A stretch of 64,000 nucleotides of DNA from Brachypodius melanocephalos (Eukaryota; Chordata; Aves; Passeriformes; Pycnonotidae), in the NCBI GenBank assembly GCA_013398615.1, contig VZSR01003371.1, forward strand, positions 9,154,197-9,218,196, in the 5' to 3' direction. The position numbers were made by a program, and so were the translations under genes. Below the pieces are notes generated by a model. That model ran no database searches. It saw only the letters and a list, made by a program, of their open reading frames with translations, and had not been told where the DNA came from. Numbering within the stretch: the first letter of the stretch is position 1; each line of letters opens with the position of its first letter. Of this stretch, positions 58,800 to 64,000 are shown piece after piece.

Positions 58800-61700
58800 T
58801 GCAAAGAAAAATGAGACTCAATTGCCGAAAAGCCCAAATCCAGAAAGTCATTGGTTAGATACCAGCAAAAGAACATGAAATAGCTAAGGCAGTACCTATC
58901 CTTCCCTTGTCCTGATGCAGGACTCCTGGACAGACATTCACAAAGCAAATTATGGCCTGGGGAAAAAAGTCAATTTTAAATAAATCCAGGGATGACAAAG
59001 TCTCTAGAAGATAAAAGCCTACAGAAGGTAATTCAGAATCACAACCTGTTTCTTTTGAAAGAAGTGAACAAGCGTGAAACCTGGCTTCTCAGTATCAAGT
59101 TAGCTCATGAATACATCTTGAATACTGACTGCTGTCTAACTACATGGCCACAGACATGCAGAGAGATCTCACAGCAAGAGAAAGTCCTCAGACAGATGCC
59201 ACAACAACTGAAACAGAAGAGAGTGAAAAAATCCTCAACAGCTGGCAATTATTTTCACCCTTAATTGACAAGAACATTGTGTGTGATCTGCAATTTTATC
59301 CTGATGGACATTTCATGTAGGGAAGCTCCAATCCCAGCCCTGTACTCAGATCCACTGAACACCACAGTCCCTTGCTCTGAGGTTACTCAAAGTTAATCTC
59401 AGATCTGCAACTGGCCCAGTAGCTCCTTCACCTAAACCCCCTGCAATTCAGATAATTCACCTAAGCAGTCCTTAATCAAGATATATCTTGTATATAAACT
59501 TTAATTTAAAGCACTGTTATGTCCTTAGATGTAGGGTGATAATCATATAATTTACATTTATATCACACTTACATACATCATACATGCTCCTCTCATTGTG
59601 CTTTCATGAGGTAATCCCGATATAAACCTACTGTGTGTTTTTAACCTCTCCTTTACATTCATCATGTAATAGCCTTTCACCCTGCAGTTTGCAGATTTTT
59701 TTCTTCTCTTTTTCCCCATTTTTTTCTGCTCCTCATTACTTGGCAGCCCAAGAGCAGAAGGGTTTGGATTAAATTTCAGGGACTCCAGGGAAGAAGTACA
59801 AAATATTAAAACTCATCCAGCCCAATACCTATTTCATTTGATGTTCACTGGAATATTTATTGGTCAAGGCACTTTGTTAAATGCAAGTGCACTTTATCTA
59901 AAAAAATAAATCTGATCAGGATAAAGACAGGATTTTGAATATACACTGTACTTATAGGGAGTGGTTTTCGTAACATGAACATATTTGTCTCCTACAAGCA
60001 ATTACTTCAATGGCGAAAGAATACAGAAAAGTAAAGAAAGCACTTATAACAGTGAATCACATTTTGTTTTGCAATTCATTATCAAAAATTCACTCAAAAA
60101 ATAAAAGAATAAACAAAGGAAAGAGGTCAGGTAGGGTAATCCAGCTGCACTGGAGGAAAATGCCCATGTTAAGTGCAGTGCTAATCAATGAAGCTTAGCA
60201 AACTTTAAAGACAAACGGTAACAGATACTTTTTCATAAAGCAATCAAAACACGTTTTTGCAGCACCTTCTTCCCTTGACTTTACTGTCTCTTTGTTCCTT
60301 TCAGAGAGGGCTATGGAAAATGATTTGGTATAAACAGGGGATTACTTTCCTCTCTCATTGCTCATTCCCCATTTGCTCTGTTTTGACAGCACAGCCCATT
60401 ATTAAAGCAATAACACAAATACAATTCTGCTTGCTCCACAGTACACAGCAGCCACAGGTACTTTTACTTACTGAAATGGAAGTAGAAAGGGATGATCAGC
60501 AAGCCAGGTCATTTCCAGAGTCTATTTGATTCTCAAAAGCCAGAAGAGGGTATGAAGACAACCCATCTTTTTATGTACTGCTCTGCACCCCTGTGCAGTG
60601 GGTTGGGTCAGATCAGCATCGCTCACTGTGCCAAGCCCCAGGGGCAGGAAAGAAAGGAAAGGTCGTGGCACTGTTCTCCTTTCTGTGGACCCACACACGG
60701 GAATGCAACAACCACATGCCTATTCTTGGACGCAGTCTGGCTGTTAATGCTGCTTTTGAAATCTTCTAACTTCACGTTAAGCTCCAGCTGAGCTGTAATG
60801 CTACTGCTAAGTCCTAAGAATTCAGAAAATTACTGCATTTTCATAAATCATGTTCAAGTTCTCAAATTCTCCCTCCTGCACACAGTCCAGTCTCGAAAAC
60901 AACAATCACTTTCATTTCCTAGGTTGGGTACAGTTTGTGACAGCTACGTAAATCTGTAAGATGTCCACATTGCACCAGATTTACACCACAAGAAATGAGA
61001 GCAGAATCCAGCCTTATAGTTTCACTCTTTGAAGTGTTTTCTGGTGTGTTTCAATTTGCCTAACTGCTTTTGATTTTGGATTGCCAGTGCCACAGAGACA
61101 CAGATAAGCCAAAAAAAGTATTTAGAAAAAATTAAATCATAGCAAAATTTCTAAATCTATGTGGAGTTTCAAATCACCTTCTTTTCCCTTCATCCTTATT
61201 TGATAAACGATGTCTGCATTTAGGACACAGACTGTATGGTCTAAAAATGTGAGTGAATAATTCTACTGATAACAAAAACTATTTTCACACAAGCAAGGTG
61301 AACAGAATTTGGCTTGCAATCCCTAGTGGAGGAAGAGGCTGAAGGCAAAGAAAACCAAAAGGAGAAACAGAACTCCCCAAGGCTCAGTGTTGCTATGTCA
61401 GCATCAATGTGGGTATTGCTCTGTTTTATTTTACAGCGAGATGTGAACTTTAGCTACATTGGAAGCCAGCTCTATCTACAGCTGTTCTTTGACATCTGAG
61501 GCCAGATGGTTCCCAAAAAAGGCTTATTCAAGACACTTCAATCCTTACCAAAATGGAAGCTTGTAATGCTAGTAACAGGATAATGTGAGAGAAAGTGCAG
61601 TGGGAAATGGTAAAGTAAAGCAAAGGTGATAAGAATCAGTTTTCTGCTCTATCTATTTGATGTACAGCTGCTGCCTAGCCATCACAGGTTCTGTTCTAAC

Positions 61701-63390
61701 ACGTTCCTGTAGATTTCTAATTTTTTAAATCACTTGGGTTGTGAAGGCCCAACTTAATTGTTTCTCTACAATAAGTACCATTTTGTCTGATTATCACTGA
61801 TGTCCTGACAACAAGAAAGAAAAAGGCATTAACTCCTGTCAGCACTGCATTTTCAGAGTTGGCCTTAATATCTATTTTCTGCTTCTCTCTTGTCCTCTCC
61901 ATTTCAATTTTGGTCACTCGCATATTCAGCAACATGCTTTACAAAGTGTCATGTCCCCCACTGCTTCCTAACCAAGCTTTGACAGTGTTCATTGCTAATC
62001 CAAAAGTTTGCACAAGTCATAGCACAAGGTCAAGTCTAATTATCTTCTCCACTTTTCCCCCACTCCCTTAAGGCAATAAATAGCTTCAGGGAATTAAATA
62101 CAGGATCAAAAATGAGAACTCTGCTCCTAATAATTGACCTGCATTTTCAAAAGCATTAGAGGGGGAATGTCAGGGTCTCAGGTGCAGTAGAATAAAGATA
62201 TTAGCACCTGCTGTCACATGTAGGGCTTCCTCACTCCATTCATACTGCTTGGAGCTCACATAAATTGCCCAGACAGCATTTCTCTAGTTTTACAGCAGAG
62301 GCTGTGAGAAGTTTAGGCTACATACCAGATGCAAAGTTATGCCTAGCTGAGCTTTCATTTAACATGAATTTTTCAGTCCAACATTGTTCCAAATACTCCA
62401 CATATGTGCAATTCCTTGTCTTCCTTGCACATCCTTCTCCTTACACAGAAAATTACAAGTCATCTAAAGTTCACTGAATACCTTAAAGAAGGCTAAAAGA
62501 CAAAGCCAGTATTTGCACTTTCTCATGATTTAAATAAAGAGAAAATTATAGGAGAAACACAGAGAGAAGAAGTAGGAAGAAATCAGATTTTCAAGATTAT
62601 GAGTTTCCTTGTTTGCTCCAAAGTAATGTTCCACCAGAAGCATTCTAAAATCTATTTCACAGTCCTAGGATTAGAATTTAAAGAGCAGCAGCATGTATTA
62701 AAGAAAGCAAGTATTTCTTTTCATTAAAAATTAAGGGACACAAGAACCCCTAAAAAGACCCTGCAAGCTAAAATTCAGAAAAACATCTTCCATGTTATCC
62801 ATGTTAACCATGGAATGTAGTCTCTCTAGGATATCTCCTCATAGATATCAGCAAATTAGATAAATCTATCAGATTTTCTCCATATCTGCTGCTGACATAT
62901 TCTGCCACAGATCGCCTTCTCCTTCTCATCACAGAGGAGGAGCATGCAAACTCAACATTTTCACAGCACCAAGCTCATCTCCACGGAGACCATCATAAAG
63001 CTCTGACACATCATTCTTATCACTGAACTCCCTCCACTGGCTTTCATTCAGGGACACCTTCCCTGGCCTCTGCAGTAAGCCTTTGCACACGTTTCCACTG
63101 CTTGTCTCACTCCAGTATGCTTGAACACACCAGTAACAGCAACCTCAAATTGCTTTTTGTCCTTGTCACCTACAACTCTGACACATCCAGCCCTAGAAAT
63201 GCTGTCTCAGGACCAGTCCAAAAGGTTCCTCTGTCAAATCTATTTCTCTTAGAGGTTAGCAGCTAACTGTGGCCAGACATTATCTCCTTCTACTGACCCT
63301 TAGGGACTGATTTTTGCCTAGTCAGCAATGGGCCACATCATGGTTGTCATCACAACTTTCCATCCCTTCACAAATTTTGAAATATCTTAT
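58800..63390. other. Unique non-coding sequence, no gene seen
   Basis: No exon, RNA gene or clear transposon over 4.6 kb. Overlapping plus-strand frames at 60257-60529 and 60492-60791 and the frame at 61314-61499 are unrecognised. Near 62,170-62,220 there is a faint MIR-like word order too weak to call. Confidence 0.5.
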
Positions 63391-63398
63391 TTTGATCA

Positions 63399-63510
63399 AG
63401 ATTGCAAGCTCCCTGAACATAATTTCTCATTTACCACTATGTGTTTACACAGTTTAACCAGTTTTCAGTTCCTGTTCATATTAAGAGTACCAGACAAAAT
63501 AAACACCTTA
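63399..63510 (+). mobile_element. Possible ancient L2-like 3' end
   Basis: AGATTGCAAGCTCCCTGAAC at 63399-63418, then CTATGTGTTTACACAGTTTAACC and AGACAAAATAAACACC, follow the order of the L2/MIR-type 3' end (AGACTGTAAGCTCCTTGAGG, CTCTGTATCCCCAGCACCTAGC, CTCAATAAATG). The first block is the only good match. The relic would be very old. Confidence 0.3.
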
Positions 63511-63514
63511 CGAG

Positions 63515-64000
63515 TCTTCTTTATAATCAGCAGCTGAGCATGTATTTTCTATTCTCCTCAATTCTCATGTAACCACTCTTAATTCCTGCTATCTTACTCT
63601 CTTCTGCTTTGGGAGGTTTGTCTCATGCAGGCTTAGGATGACCAGAACTCCCCACTCTGTTCCATAAGCAAAAAAAGGCACAGCAGTGCCCTCTCTGATC
63701 TCTTGGCAGAGCCTCCACCCAGGTGTCTTCAGGAATCAGGGAGGAAAAACACAACAGTAAAATCTCTGTTGGGAAGAGCAGACACAAAGACTTGCTGCAG
63801 AGGGAATGGCACAGGAGGGGGAGGGAGGTTGGTGCTGTTCTCCCACCAACACTAAGAAAACCTGAGCAGAACAGAAGAGATTTTTACTCTGTAGAATCTG
63901 TAGACTCAATAAATATTCATTTGCAAAACAGAAATTGCTGGACCAAGCCTGCCACAACCCGCACAGCCAGGAGCCCAGAGAAGCATCTGCAGAGGGAAGC
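63515..64000. other. Unique non-coding sequence to window end
   Basis: Nothing coding is recognisable. A 73-codon minus-strand frame at 63736-63957 has no known motif. The window ends in moderately GC-rich sequence. Confidence 0.5.

Noticed and set aside
63640..63700. CTCF-like word AGAGAGGGCACT on the minus strand
   Set aside because: Only about 10 of 15 core positions fit and the conserved left half is wrong.
1..64000. Endogenous retrovirus, DNA transposon, CRISPR array, bacterial operon or rRNA/snRNA gene
   Set aside because: I looked for LTR-like ends, polymerase motifs, terminal inverted repeats, spaced direct repeats and core snRNA/rRNA words and found none that I could support by eye.

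Overview
The window looks like non-coding DNA from a bird nuclear genome, most likely a songbird. The evidence is sequence only. There are two CR1 LINE fragments carrying the typical 3' octamer end. There is a tRNA-Ile-like relic of the kind that seeds a passerine SINE (TguSINE1-type). Several very old MIR/CORE-SINE-like relics are present. Interspersed repeats are sparse overall, the DNA is AT-rich, and CpG is depleted except in one small island. I find no protein-coding exon I can defend over 64 kb. The open frames are short, unrelated to any family I recognise, and at the length expected by chance. The window is therefore either a gene desert or the inside of a very large intron.

Layout. 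1-5,500: unique sequence with a conserved-looking stretch near 2.3-3.1 kb and a plus-strand CTCF-like site. 5,500-6,446: a dead, 5'-truncated CR1 on the plus strand. 6.4-13.3 kb: unique sequence with two same-strand CTCF-like sites 75 bases apart near 8.3-8.4 kb. 13.28-13.74 kb: a GC- and CpG-rich island broken by a 100-N assembly gap, with a 15/15 CTCF consensus match just after the gap. 16.7-18.3 kb: two minus-strand MIR-like relics. 21.25-21.38 kb: a T/G-rich simple repeat. 24.7-25.0 kb: a conserved-looking AT-rich block with a 13-bp inverted repeat. 27.27-27.60 kb: a minus-strand CR1 3' end. 28.9-37.1 kb: several enhancer-like blocks, the tRNA-Ile-like relic, and a MIR-like relic containing three tandem 13-mers. 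39-51 kb: unique sequence with weak tRNA-like and MIR-like traces, a conserved-looking block at 47.1-47.7 kb, and a CTCF-like site in a GC-rich patch near 50.95 kb. 51-64 kb: unique sequence with an (AT)n(AG)n microsatellite at 54.6 kb, a weak tRNA-like relic at 58.7 kb and a possible L2-like end at 63.4 kb.

If the window has a function, it is probably regulatory. It holds scattered homeodomain/POU-rich blocks that look like developmental enhancers, and a handful of CTCF-like sites, one plus-strand site facing several minus-strand sites, which would suit a chromatin loop domain. The most interesting place is the CpG island around the assembly gap. It could hide a promoter and first exon, or be only a GC-rich repeat. 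I did not find a novel multi-gene system.
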